This document shows, piece by piece, positions 1 to 9,239 of a stretch of 64,000 bases of DNA; positions within the stretch are counted from its first letter, which is position 1; each line of letters begins with the position of its first letter. Made by a program: the position numbers and the translations under genes. The stretch is from assembly GCA_963814165.1 (NCBI GenBank), contig CAWFBW010000019.1:123675-187674 (forward strand), in the 5' to 3' direction. Origin of the DNA: DASRAA01 sp963814165. Its GTDB lineage: Bacteria; Acidobacteriota; Terriglobia; Terriglobales; Acidobacteriaceae. Below the pieces are notes generated by a model. It searched no databases, was not told the origin of the DNA, and saw only the letters and a list, made by a program, of their open reading frames with translations.

Positions 1-37
1 TTCAACCCGTTCACCACTGATTTTCCAGGAGACTGCC

Positions 38-589
38 ATGAAGAAAACCATTTTGACCTTCGGTCTGATTTCCGGCGCCATCATCTCGGTGCTCATGTGC
101 GCCACCGTGCCCTTCGCCGACCGCATCGGCCACAGTTATCTCGTTGGCTACACCACCATGATTCTGGCGTTCTTGCTGGTGTACTTCGGCATCCGCTCTT
201 ACCGCGACAACTTCGGCGACGGCCACATCTCGTTCGGCAAGGCTTTCGTCATCGGCATTTCCATTACGCTCATCTCCACCCTTTGCTACGTCGTGACCTG
301 GGAAATCATCTACTTCAAGTTCATGCCCGATTTCATGGATAAGTACGGTGCCGCCGCCATCCAGAAGTTGCAGGCCTCAGGAGCCAGCGCCGCCGCCATC
401 CAGGCGAAAGTCCAGGAGGTCCAGCGATATAAGGCGCTGGAGGACAATCCCCTCACCAACGCCGCCTTGACCTTCCTCGAGCCTTTCCCCGTCGGACTCA
501 TCATCACTCTGGTCTCCGCCGCCATACTTCGCCGCAAACCCAACGCGACGACGCAGCCCACGCCGTCCCCGGCCACCGCAACCAACTAA
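38..589 (+). CDS. DUF4199 family membrane protein
   Basis: A 183-residue protein with four hydrophobic stretches (about residues 4-24, 34-53, 70-92 and 145-165), so it is an inner-membrane protein. The charged segment between helices three and four (about 95-145) is Ala/Gln-rich and probably helical. This layout and the YFGIRSYRD-like stretch after helix two match DUF4199, a bacterial family of unknown function. The start is fixed by AGGAGA at 27-32, five bases before the ATG. It is followed after about 60 bases by an unrelated hydrolase gene on the same strand. No catalytic motif is visible and no function is proposed. Confidence 0.8.
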   Translation: MKKTILTFGLISGAIISVLMCATVPFADRIGHSYLVGYTTMILAFLLVYFGIRSYRDNFGDGHISFGKAFVIGISITLISTLCYVVTWEIIYFKFMPDFMDKYGAAAIQKLQASGASAAAIQAKVQEVQRYKALEDNPLTNAALTFLEPFPVGLIITLVSAAILRRKPNATTQPTPSPATATN

Positions 590-652
590 CTCTGTAACAG
601 CGAGCGGGCCGCGTTGGCAGGAGTCCCCCTCGCTGTCATCTATACTCGCCAG

Positions 653-1963
653 ATGCCCCTCACTCGTCGTGAGCTGCTCGCCGGGATTGCCACCGCTGCC
701 GCCGCCACTGCATTCTCCGACCTGTCGTTCGCGCAAGATGTGCCATCCCTGCGCATCGACGCCGCGCGTTTGCAACAGAGCCTCGAAGAACTCAGCGTCT
801 TCGGCCGGCCTGTCGGGGGAACCTTCGCCGACGGCGTCAGCCGCACCGCCTACTCCGACGCCGACGTCGCCGGACGCAAGTACGCCATGGGACTCATGCG
901 TGCTGCCGGCCTCGATCCCCACATCGACACCGCGGGAAACATCTCGGCAACGCGCCCCGGCACTGACCCTTCGCTCTCGCCCATCCTGTTCGGCTCGCAC
1001 ATCGATTCCGTCCCCGGCGGCGGAAACTTCGACGGCGATCTCGGCTCCATGGCCGCCATCGAAGTCATGCACACCCTGCAGGATCACAGCGTGAAGACTC
1101 GCCACCCGCTACGTATGTATATCTGGCAAAACGAGGAAGGTGGATTGATTGGCAGTCACGCTGCGTACGGCGACGCACCCGATCTCGCGCGCCAATTCAA
1201 CGGCATCACGCTTGCCGACGGCCTACCGAAGATCGGCGGCGACGCGGCCCGCATTGCCGAAGCCAAAATCGCGCCTGGCTCCTTCGAGTGCTATCTCGAG
1301 CTGCACATCGAGCAGGGCGGCTTTCTCTACAAAGCGGGCATTCCCATCGGAGTAGTCGAAGGCATTGTCGCCATTGACGAGTATGACGTCGAGATTCGCG
1401 GCTTCGCCAATCACGCCGGAACCACGCCCATGGCCGAGCGCCACAACGCACTGCTCGCCGCCGCTCAGCTCATCGAAGCTGTGCAGCAAGTTGTCACCGC
1501 CGAGCCCGGACGCCAGGTCGGCACCGTCGGCCGTCTCGCCGTCTATCCCAACGCGCCCAACGTCGTCCCCGGACTCGTGAAGCACTCGATCGAACTGCGC
1601 GACCTTTCGGCGGAAAAGATCGCCCGCCTCGGTGCGGAGATCCAGAAGCAGGCCCAGCAAATCGCGCAACGCACCGGCACCACCATCACCATCAAGAAGC
1701 TCGAGAACGATCCGCCTGCCATGGCGTCACCCGAAATCCAGGAACAGATTGAACAAGCCGCCGCCAGCCTCGGCCTCAAGACCATGCGCCTGCCCAGCGG
1801 CGCCGGTCACGACGCCCAGGTGATGGCCAAGCTCGGCCCCATGGGCATGATCTTTGTCCCCAGCGTTGACGGCATCAGCCACTCCCCGCGCGAACTCACC
1901 ACCTGGCCCGACTGCGCCAACGGCGCAAACGTGTTGCTGCAGACCATTCTGCGAATCGATTGA
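653..1963 (+). CDS. Tat-exported M20-family amidohydrolase (N-carbamoyl-amino acid hydrolase / allantoate amidohydrolase type)
   Basis: A Zn-dependent amidohydrolase of the hydantoinase/carbamoylase branch of M20, about 436 residues, the usual length. Metal and catalytic motifs run in order: GSHIDSVPGGG with GNFDGD, the acidic WQNEEGG, LELHIEQGG, and the C-terminal GAGHDAQ plus SHSPRE. The family cleaves C-N bonds of N-carbamoyl amino acids or allantoate; substrate cannot be read from the sequence. The N terminus starts MPLTRRELLAG followed by an Ala-rich hydrophobic stretch and SFAQD, a twin-arginine signal, so it is probably exported folded. I chose the ATG at 653 over an upstream TTG at 614 because it puts the RR motif where a Tat signal needs it. 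Confidence 0.88.
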   Translation: MPLTRRELLAGIATAAAATAFSDLSFAQDVPSLRIDAARLQQSLEELSVFGRPVGGTFADGVSRTAYSDADVAGRKYAMGLMRAAGLDPHIDTAGNISATRPGTDPSLSPILFGSHIDSVPGGGNFDGDLGSMAAIEVMHTLQDHSVKTRHPLRMYIWQNEEGGLIGSHAAYGDAPDLARQFNGITLADGLPKIGGDAARIAEAKIAPGSFECYLELHIEQGGFLYKAGIPIGVVEGIVAIDEYDVEIRGFANHAGTTPMAERHNALLAAAQLIEAVQQVVTAEPGRQVGTVGRLAVYPNAPNVVPGLVKHSIELRDLSAEKIARLGAEIQKQAQQIAQRTGTTITIKKLENDPPAMASPEIQEQIEQAAASLGLKTMRLPSGAGHDAQVMAKLGPMGMIFVPSVDGISHSPRELTTWPDCANGANVLLQTILRID

Positions 1964-1965
1964 CT

Positions 1966-4761
1966 CTAGTTCGATGCTGGCCTGGAAGCCGAAGCCGGCT
2001 TGACCCCGATGAAGCCCTTCGGCGATTCCCCGGACTCCTGCAGAATCATGTACTGGGTATCGGACAACTTTAGCTTCTGCAGTTTCACCGTCGTCAGTGC
2101 GTCGTTGCCGCCCACAACCATCACCATGTGTGCTGCATTCAGCGGATTCTTCGCTGCAATAATCAAGCCGTTCCGCTCGGAGGCGTAAACCTTCCCGTCC
2201 AGCCTGAAGGTGGCGCCCGAGTAATCAAGTCCAAGTTGCTCGCTCCACGCAGCCAAGGCTGAATTGGCTTCGGGACGGCCCACGAAGACCACGTCGTGGC
2301 TCTTCAGCACCTCGTTGTTGGCTTCGAAATCTTTGTAGATCGGTACCCGGCTTTCGAATTCATCGAGGAACTGACTCTGCATTTGCTCTGCCGCGTATCG
2401 GTTTGCTCCGGCATCACGCAGCGTACCGTACACAATGACCGTTGAGCCGAGCCGGGACTCGATATCGCTGGCCAGATAAGCCGGCCCGTCCGGCGGATCA
2501 ACCGGACGGAAGCTTACGCCTGCTCGATCGAGAAATGACTGCGCTGTAACGGTCTTGGTCGTGTTGGCGGCGAAGTAGTTCTTCATCAGCTTGAAGAACG
2601 CGTCATCGCCCATCTGCAGCCGAAGGGCATCGAGGAACAGCACGCCCATCATCAGCTCCCGCCTAAACTGGTTGCCCGGCCCGTTCGGGTCCAGCTCGAC
2701 CCGGCGCCATGTCGCGCGTCTCGCTTCCATCGCCTGCTGAGGATCCTTTGCGAGAAGCACGTGACGGTAACTAGCCGCTCCCCCAACGAACCAAATATCG
2801 GCGTCGCTGGCTGGCAGCACCCAGCCTTTCCATACGCGATCTTCGTAATTGGGAGGTTCGCTCGCCGCCGACTTTGCGGTACCGGTCTCGGCCTTTGTCG
2901 CTCCCAACCGGGCTGCTTCATTCTTGCTCACAATGGCCTGTAAACTCGCCGAGGGGTCGGCCTGAAACAGGTAGTAACCCGAAGGATAGAGCCCGTCGTC
3001 CTTGGGGTAATTGGATTTCCTCGGCACCCACTCCCGCTGGTTCGGTCTGCCGAATGCGGCCCACACCATCATGTGTGACGCCTGCTCCGAAGTAACCACC
3101 TTCGCGTCCACCGTATAAGCGCTTACGAGCGGTGCTGTGCGGAATGCCAGGAAGCCGAATTGCTCGTCAATCTGGCCCTTGTACTTCTGATAAAGCTCAA
3201 GCCATGCCCGGTCGCGCTGGTACGGCACGTAAGGAATGTAACCCCCTGCATCTTGAGGATCGGCGTACACCTCCAATCGCACCGTCAGGTCCTTGGCGTT
3301 GTTGTCGCCCCAGTAGAAACCGGGAGTATCGCCAAACCATTCGTTCTTGGAACTGCGCCACAAATGTGTGTGGTTGGTTCCGAGATCGAGTATCGCGATC
3401 TCATTCGTCTTGGCGTCGCCCATGATCCACTCATTGGTATAGAGGCCGTTATTGCGGGTGCCGAGGTAGCGCACGACTTCATCAATGTCGCCGCCGTACT
3501 GGATCGCCCTGCGCGCCCGGAACGCCACCGGCGTGCCTTGGATATTGAACGGCGTTTGATCAATCGTCGTCTCGGTCAGCACGACTCCGGCGTCGTTTTG
3601 ATACCAGTCGGTTCCACTCTCGATGCCGCCGGGGTAACTCTGCATCAGGACGCGATGGCCGGAGGCCGGCTTGATGTCGAGCATGACGTTGGTTTGCTCC
3701 GCCAGTGTCAGCGGCCACCAGGTCACGTGTCCTATCACCATCTTGCCGTCGCGCGTTGCCGGTCCGGTGGCAGCAAACGCGCTACAGTGGTCCGTCACCG
3801 AGTCACGCTTGCCTTGGGCATAGGGCGGCTTGTCCAGCTCCAGTCCCTCAAGCCCCGTGGCCGTGGTGTCAACCGCGCTGGCCAATTCTCCTAACTCGAC
3901 CTCTACATTGGCCACCACAATATCCACCAGGTCGATGCGGCGATCCTGCCAGCGCGCTCCGGCATCGGAAGCGCCGTCCGCGATACCCCGCATCTCCTCC
4001 AGGATTTCCTGGTCGAAGCCCCGCAGAAAAAGTGCGTTGGCCGAGGTGCGATAGTCCTTCCAATGTTCCTTGTCGCCAAGAACGGCGGCGCAGCGCTCGA
4101 GATATTCCGGAATTTCCCGCGCCATCAGATGGCCGTGCTGATAGCCGCGCTCGTACGGCTTGCCGTCGATGTGCAGGTAGATCCATCCAGCAGCCGGGTA
4201 TCGATAAGCCGGGCCATAGGTTTGCACGGCATCCGTGACGGGCCACTCACCTTCGGACGAAATCTCGTCCAGGCGTATTCCTTCGAACCACGCCCGCCCG
4301 CTGAACGAACCGCCATTTCCTACCGTCAGCAGCACCTGGTCCTGCGAGGCACTGGCGACGAACTTCATCGCCACTCGGGTCCAAGGCTGGCTACCGCCGA
4401 CCGAGGCGGTATGAACGTCGAACGGCATCGACGCCATGGTGATGACTGCGCCGGAGGCAATCGGACTGCGGTCGAGGTCGCGCACGTCAATGCCTTCCGT
4501 GCGGATCCAGCCACTCAATTCATAGCACTTGCCGAGAGTGAGCCGCACTGGCGCAAGGCCAACGCTCGCATCCTGAGACTGCGAATTCCGCTCGATACGC
4601 AGCGCGACGTTACCAGCATGCGAGACCGCTGAATCCAATGTCGCGGTGCCGCGAATGACGTTCCAGTCGCGCCCGGTTTTGAACGACGACTGATACAGGG
4701 GCGCACTCGCATGGCCGACGTTCGCGACCAGTAGAATGCAGACATAGAGGAGCCGCAGCAT
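1966..4761 (-). CDS. Secreted C45-type Ntn-hydrolase (phospholipase B-like / acyltransferase) with extra domains
   Basis: A 931-residue protein with a signal peptide (about 1-20). Residues 21-170 resemble a carbohydrate-binding-like beta-sandwich. Residues about 190-550 carry the C45 signature: GYQHGHLMA, the candidate nucleophile in DHCSAFAATG (Cys about 326), SYPGGIESGTDWYQNDAGV, and a TNEWIMGD stretch. C45 and phospholipase B-like enzymes are Ntn-hydrolases that free an N-terminal Cys by self-cleavage; relatives form or cleave amide bonds. The C-terminal 250 residues look like the helical tail of M1-type peptidases, without a visible HEXXH. The gene is convergent with the M20 gene, three bases apart. 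Substrate unknown. Confidence 0.75.
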   Translation of the reverse strand: MLRLLYVCILLVANVGHASAPLYQSSFKTGRDWNVIRGTATLDSAVSHAGNVALRIERNSQSQDASVGLAPVRLTLGKCYELSGWIRTEGIDVRDLDRSPIASGAVITMASMPFDVHTASVGGSQPWTRVAMKFVASASQDQVLLTVGNGGSFSGRAWFEGIRLDEISSEGEWPVTDAVQTYGPAYRYPAAGWIYLHIDGKPYERGYQHGHLMAREIPEYLERCAAVLGDKEHWKDYRTSANALFLRGFDQEILEEMRGIADGASDAGARWQDRRIDLVDIVVANVEVELGELASAVDTTATGLEGLELDKPPYAQGKRDSVTDHCSAFAATGPATRDGKMVIGHVTWWPLTLAEQTNVMLDIKPASGHRVLMQSYPGGIESGTDWYQNDAGVVLTETTIDQTPFNIQGTPVAFRARRAIQYGGDIDEVVRYLGTRNNGLYTNEWIMGDAKTNEIAILDLGTNHTHLWRSSKNEWFGDTPGFYWGDNNAKDLTVRLEVYADPQDAGGYIPYVPYQRDRAWLELYQKYKGQIDEQFGFLAFRTAPLVSAYTVDAKVVTSEQASHMMVWAAFGRPNQREWVPRKSNYPKDDGLYPSGYYLFQADPSASLQAIVSKNEAARLGATKAETGTAKSAASEPPNYEDRVWKGWVLPASDADIWFVGGAASYRHVLLAKDPQQAMEARRATWRRVELDPNGPGNQFRRELMMGVLFLDALRLQMGDDAFFKLMKNYFAANTTKTVTAQSFLDRAGVSFRPVDPPDGPAYLASDIESRLGSTVIVYGTLRDAGANRYAAEQMQSQFLDEFESRVPIYKDFEANNEVLKSHDVVFVGRPEANSALAAWSEQLGLDYSGATFRLDGKVYASERNGLIIAAKNPLNAAHMVMVVGGNDALTTVKLQKLKLSDTQYMILQESGESPKGFIGVKPASASRPASN

Positions 4762-4875
4762 GCTTCACCTCTCAACAACTTGCAAAGCAGGAATGAATGA
4801 GAACGCCCATCTGCTCAAGACCCCCAGGATGGGCCTTAATGTGAGCAGGATTCTATCACTCCGGTAAAAAAGCCC

Positions 4876-7560
4876 CTACTTCAGCCCTTCCACCAGATAC
4901 AGATCTCCCACCGTGCGGTGGAATCCGTACACATACGACTTCCCGTCCGGCGTCATCAGCACCGGAGAGATCGTCGAGATGCCGGTCGGATCCAGCGGCG
5001 CGATCTCCTTCCACACCGACTTCTTCCCCGTTCCCAGCTCAATGCGATACACCTTCGCCGGTATCTCACCCGTGTGGTACACGAAGATCGCATGGCCATC
5101 GCTGCTGAAATTGATCGGAAGATCGCCCGCTTCCATACCCGCCACAACCTTCGGGTCGTTGCCCGCCACGGAATACAGATAGCCCTTCTGGTCGGGGCCT
5201 ACGCCAGCTACGGTCTGGCCATCGGGCGACACCGCAAAACTCAACGCGTCCACGCCCTCCGGAGAAAACGCCTTGGGCTGGCTCGCCGATGTGTCTTGAA
5301 CGAAGTACCTCACACCCTTGCCCGGTTCATTGCCGCTGAAGACGAAGTGCTTGCCATCTGGACACCAGTGCGCCCACTGGTGCGCAATCGCATCATTGGT
5401 CAGCGTCTTCGTCTCTCCTGCACCGGTCGGAAGCAACCGCAGTTGTGCCGGCGACGCCGGTGTGTAGATGATGACCCACTTCTTGTCTGGCGAAAGCGCC
5501 GCCGCCCCGCCTTCTCCCAGCCGCACCGCCGGTGCGCCGTCCGTATCGCGGATATACACCGCGTACGTCAGGTCCTGTACATCGCCATACTGCACACCGC
5601 CGCCGATACCTTCTTCGTCAAACAGCAACGTCTTGCCGTCCTGCGACAGATCGGCCGGATACGAGTAGTCCAGCCACGACAGATCGCGCTCCTTCGCGCT
5701 TCCCGCGACCAGCCCCATCACCTCGCGCCGCCGGTCAGCCCGTGCCAGCAGTACGTGTCCATCTTTGCCAATGTCGAAAACCACCAGCGAGCCTGGCACC
5801 CGTGTCACTAACCGCTGCTGCTTGTTCAGCGTCACCGCCGAGATGTAGTGAAACAGTCCCAGTTCGCTCGCCGTAATCCAGATCTCCGAGCCGTCGGGCG
5901 TCCACGCCAATCCCTCCGTTCCGTACCACTGCCGAGTGAGTGTCTTCTTATTGCCGGCTGTATCCACCACCGCCAGTGCCCCGGCGTCGTCTCCCTGGTT
6001 GGCATGTTCGAAGAAGGCGACGTTCTTGCCGTCCGGCGAAACCCGCGGATAGCTCATCCAACCGCCTGTGCTCTCGACCAGCACCTTGCCAATGGGATAC
6101 TCCAGCCGGTCGCGCCCGTTCACGTTGCGAATGACCGCCAGGCTGCTGCTGTCCGGTCCCCAATCCGCCCACTCCACATCTTCCAGCACCGGACGCGGTG
6201 CTCCACCCGCAATCGGCGCCCGCGCCAGCGTGCCCACATTCACCCACGTCCCCGCCGGATGAACATCCAGCAGCAGCGCCATCTCGCCCTTCGCCGAGAT
6301 CGCCATCAGCTCTGACTTCGGCAGACCCAGCGAGCGCGATTCCACCATCCCCTGCCGCGCCGAGAACGTTTCCACCGGATTGCCCTGCCACGCTGCGCTG
6401 TAATAGATCGTCTGCCCGTCCGGAGCAAACCGCGCCGACAGAATCGCTCCGCGCCGGAACGTGATCTCGTGATACAGCGGCGCGCTCGGTCCCGACGACT
6501 GATACATCTTCCTTCCCGCCAGCAATCCAATCGCCGCCGCCACCAGGAATCCCAAACCGATCAGCACCGGCAGCAGCTTGCCGCGCTTCTCCGCCGGTGG
6601 CGCAACCACAACCGTAGGCGCTGTCACCGCCGTCGCCGGTCCCGACACAGAAGACGCCGCATCGTTCGCGCGTGTCCGCGCCGAATCCGTGTCGCGTTTC
6701 AACCGCTTCAGGTCCGCGCGCAACTCCGCAGCGCTCTGGCAGCGCAAATCGCGGTCTTTTTCCAGCGCCTTACTAAGGATGGGTTCAAACTGTGCCGGCA
6801 ATCCCGGATTCAACTGCACCACCGGCACCGGAACCTTATTCAGGATCGCGTCAAACACAATCGCCGACGTCGCCCCCGTAAATGGCTGCCGCCCCGTCGC
6901 CATCTCGTACAGCACTACGCCAAACGAAAACAGGTCGCTGCGCGCATCCAGCAACTCGCCCCGCGCCTGCTCCGGAGACATATACCCGATCGTCCCCATC
7001 GCCGTCCCTGGCGTCGTCAACTGATCCGCGCTAAACGCCGTCGCCGGCCCACTCGTCGCGTCCGCTTCGCCCCCAATGTGGGGCCTCTGCACCGTCTGTT
7101 TCGCCAGCCCAAAATCCAGTATCTTCGCCTGCCCACGCTGCGTGACAAAGATGTTCGCAGGCTTGATGTCGCTGTGCACAATCCCGCTCGAGTGCGCCGC
7201 ATCCAGCGCATCCGAAATCTGAATCCCCAGGTCGAGCAACTGCGCCGTCTTCAGCGCATGTCCCTCGATCATGTGCTTCAGCGTCGAGCCCTCGAGGTAC
7301 TCCATCGCGATGAAGGCGCGCCCGTTCTCGGTGCCAATGTCGTAAATCGTGCAGATGTTGGGATGATTCAGTGCCGAGGCGGCCTGCGCCTCGCGCTGAA
7401 ACCGGCTGAGCGTCTGCGGGTCCTGGGCGACGTCATCAGGAAGGAATTTCAACGCCACGAAGCGCTTCAGGCGGGTGTCTTCGGCCTTATAGACCACCCC
7501 CATGCCGCCGCCCCCGAGTTTTTCCAATATGCGGTAATGCGAGATAGTCTGTTCGGCCAT
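4876..7560 (-). CDS. Transmembrane Ser/Thr protein kinase with PD40/TolB-like beta-propeller
   Basis: An 894-residue Hanks-type kinase. The kinase domain (about 8-275) has the glycine loop GGGGMG, the ATP lysine in VALKF (Lys38), DFG in ILDFGLAK and the APE-like MSPEQARGE. The catalytic loop reads VHSDIKPANI, so the usual HRD arginine is Ser while the Asp is kept. A single transmembrane helix (about 328-350) follows a Pro/Ala/Val-rich linker, then about 540 residues of WD40-like PD40 repeats (SPDGKNVAF, TPDGSEIWI, SPDKKWVII) that form an extracytoplasmic propeller. This inside-kinase, outside-sensor design is common in Acidobacteriota. The ligand is unknown. Confidence 0.9.
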   Translation of the reverse strand: MAEQTISHYRILEKLGGGGMGVVYKAEDTRLKRFVALKFLPDDVAQDPQTLSRFQREAQAASALNHPNICTIYDIGTENGRAFIAMEYLEGSTLKHMIEGHALKTAQLLDLGIQISDALDAAHSSGIVHSDIKPANIFVTQRGQAKILDFGLAKQTVQRPHIGGEADATSGPATAFSADQLTTPGTAMGTIGYMSPEQARGELLDARSDLFSFGVVLYEMATGRQPFTGATSAIVFDAILNKVPVPVVQLNPGLPAQFEPILSKALEKDRDLRCQSAAELRADLKRLKRDTDSARTRANDAASSVSGPATAVTAPTVVVAPPAEKRGKLLPVLIGLGFLVAAAIGLLAGRKMYQSSGPSAPLYHEITFRRGAILSARFAPDGQTIYYSAAWQGNPVETFSARQGMVESRSLGLPKSELMAISAKGEMALLLDVHPAGTWVNVGTLARAPIAGGAPRPVLEDVEWADWGPDSSSLAVIRNVNGRDRLEYPIGKVLVESTGGWMSYPRVSPDGKNVAFFEHANQGDDAGALAVVDTAGNKKTLTRQWYGTEGLAWTPDGSEIWITASELGLFHYISAVTLNKQQRLVTRVPGSLVVFDIGKDGHVLLARADRRREVMGLVAGSAKERDLSWLDYSYPADLSQDGKTLLFDEEGIGGGVQYGDVQDLTYAVYIRDTDGAPAVRLGEGGAAALSPDKKWVIIYTPASPAQLRLLPTGAGETKTLTNDAIAHQWAHWCPDGKHFVFSGNEPGKGVRYFVQDTSASQPKAFSPEGVDALSFAVSPDGQTVAGVGPDQKGYLYSVAGNDPKVVAGMEAGDLPINFSSDGHAIFVYHTGEIPAKVYRIELGTGKKSVWKEIAPLDPTGISTISPVLMTPDGKSYVYGFHRTVGDLYLVEGLK

Positions 7561-7999
7561 TCGAAGTGACCCGCGTGTCGGGTTGCTCCATATTAGGGAC
7601 GAAGCACAAGCGAGTCAATGAATGTGCCGTTCCGCGCGAACCTTTGTGAGAACCGCACCCCATTAGGGGTAGGGCGCGTCAAACTTCCGTGCCTCATCCA
7701 GCCAGACTCTCAGCGCCCCAAAGTTTTGTCATCCCGACCTAAACGATCCCGCGGAGCGGGGGAGCGTAGTGGAGGGACCTGCATTTCACCTGCGCCACGA
7801 CGATCCGGGTGTGAGCGAACCTGCCGGCGCACTCTTGACTCAATTCCGATCTCCGTTCATCCGTGTAAATCCGTGGTTGCTTTTTTGACTTTGCCTTTTG
7901 CCCAAGTTTTCTCTGTGCCTCAGTGTCTCTGTGGTGGACTTTGTTCGTCGCCCCGCAGCCATGTGCTACGCTGACCTCGTTTCGCCCAAGGAGCCTTTC
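7561..7999. other. Intergenic region between two divergent genes, repeat-rich
   Basis: The 439 bases between the kinase start and the deacetylase start contain no convincing gene. They hold one copy of the TCATCCCGACC repeat (7731-7783) and a TCCGTGTAAATCCGTGG / CTCTGTGCCTCAGTGTCTCTGTGG stretch (about 7855-7935) of the CACGGA-rich family seen between many genes here. The last bases carry the AAGGAG ribosome-binding site of the deacetylase gene. Confidence 0.6.
7731..7783 (+). repeat. Dispersed intergenic repeat, copy 1 (TCATCCCGACC...GGAGGGACCTG)
   Basis: About 53 bases starting TCATCCCGACC and ending GTGGAGGGACCTG, with a central ATCCCGCGGAGCGGG palindrome. Nearly the same sequence occurs at 8935-8984 on this strand and at 36391-36443 inverted. 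All three copies are intergenic. It is a short non-coding repeat of unknown role. Confidence 0.75.
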
Positions 8000-8917
8000 A
8001 TGCGTTTTCTTCCCCTGCTACTCTGCCTCGCTCTTAACCTCACCGCCCAAACCAAAACCATCGCCGAGCGCCTCGGCTATCCCGCCGACGCCAAGCTGGT
8101 CATCCTTCACGCCGACGACCTCGCCGTCGCTCACTCCGAAGACGCCGCCAGCTTCGCCGCGCTCGACAAACACGCCGTCTCTTCTGCCAGCATCATGGTC
8201 CCGTGCCCATGGCTCACCGAGGTCGCCGACTACGCCAACTCTCATCCCGACGCCGACCTCGGACTTCACCTCACCCTCACCAGCGAGTGGAAAACTTACC
8301 GCTGGGGCACCGTCGCCCCCAGCGACAAGGTCCCGAGCCTCCTCGATCTGGCGGGCACCATGTACCCGACCACCGAGGCTGCTGCCGAACACGCCAGTCC
8401 CGCCGAAGCCGAGCTCGAAATGCGCGCCCAGGTCGAACGCGCCCTCGCCGTGGGAATTCATCCCACCCACCTCGACAGTCACATGGGAACGGCCTTCGCC
8501 AGTCCTCAGTTGTTTGCCGCCTACGTCAAGGTCGCGCACGAATACCACCTGCCATTCCTGGCCGTGAAGGTCTCCGACGAACGCGCCAAATTTCTCTCGC
8601 TCTTGACACCGCACGATGTCGTCTTCGATTCCGTCGTTGTCGCCCCTACCAATTTGCAGCCCGGGCAGCGCAAAGGCTTCTATCTGGATGCCATCAAAGA
8701 CATCAAGCCCGGTCTGACTTACTTCATCGTCCATCTGGCCTACGACGACGCCGAATCGCGCGCCATGATGGGACAGAACGAACCCTTCGGCGCAGCCTGG
8801 CGCCAATCCGATTTCGACATCGTCACCGGCGCCGAATTCCAGCAAGCGCTCAAAGACAACCACATCGTGGTCATCCACTGGCGCGACCTGCAAAAGCTGG
8901 TGACTGGGCAGCAGTGA
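8000..8917 (+). CDS. Exported ChbG/YdjC-type carbohydrate deacetylase
   Basis: About 305 residues with a short signal peptide (MRFLPLLLCLALNLTAQ). The YdjC fold motifs are present: LHADDLAV near the N terminus (metal Asp), GLHLTLTSEW, and THLDSHMG (metal His). These enzymes are metal-dependent deacetylases of N-acetyl amino sugars such as chitooligosaccharides; export suggests periplasmic glycan turnover. The start at 8000 is chosen over an upstream in-frame ATG at 7898 because AAGGAG (7988-7993) lies seven bases before it and the signal peptide begins there. Flanked by two kinase genes with no sign of an operon. Confidence 0.87.
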   Translation: MRFLPLLLCLALNLTAQTKTIAERLGYPADAKLVILHADDLAVAHSEDAASFAALDKHAVSSASIMVPCPWLTEVADYANSHPDADLGLHLTLTSEWKTYRWGTVAPSDKVPSLLDLAGTMYPTTEAAAEHASPAEAELEMRAQVERALAVGIHPTHLDSHMGTAFASPQLFAAYVKVAHEYHLPFLAVKVSDERAKFLSLLTPHDVVFDSVVVAPTNLQPGQRKGFYLDAIKDIKPGLTYFIVHLAYDDAESRAMMGQNEPFGAAWRQSDFDIVTGAEFQQALKDNHIVVIHWRDLQKLVTGQQ

Positions 8918-9239
8918 GATTCCCACCTGCTTTGTCATCCCGACCGAAGCGATCCCGAGGAGCGGGAGAGCGTAGTGGAGGGACCCGCCGGCCGCCCCTT
9001 CCTATCGCCCGTCTTTTGGTCGATAGGGTGGGACCGGTCCTGCTTCGAGTTTTCGCTCTTCGACAAAGCCTCCTCCGGGCGTTCCGTGATCTCCGTGGTG
9101 AATCCTTCCTGTCCGCTCATCCCTACCTGCGACGCCGGCCGCCCCTTCCTATCGCCCGTGCGGCTGACGCCACTCGTACCAATTGACTCCCGCCGCCTTC
9201 GACCGTACCATCAGCTAACCCTTTGAGCGCCAACGGAAC
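8918..9239. other. Intergenic region with dispersed repeats
   Basis: No credible gene in 322 bases. It holds repeat copy 2 (8935-8984), two CGCCGGCCGCCCCTTCCTATCGCCCGT stretches (about 8986-9013 and 9132-9160, direct repeats), and a CCGTGATCTCCGTGGTGAA segment of the CACGGA-rich family. Confidence 0.6.
8935..8984 (+). repeat. Dispersed intergenic repeat, copy 2
   Basis: TCATCCCGACCGAAGCGATC onward, ending GTGGAGGGACC. It closely matches the copies at 7731 and (inverted) 36391. Confidence 0.75.

Noticed and set aside
6469..7569. A 366-residue open frame antisense to the first kinase.
   Set aside because: Arg/His-rich composition typical of antisense shadow frames; the kinase motifs are on the other strand.
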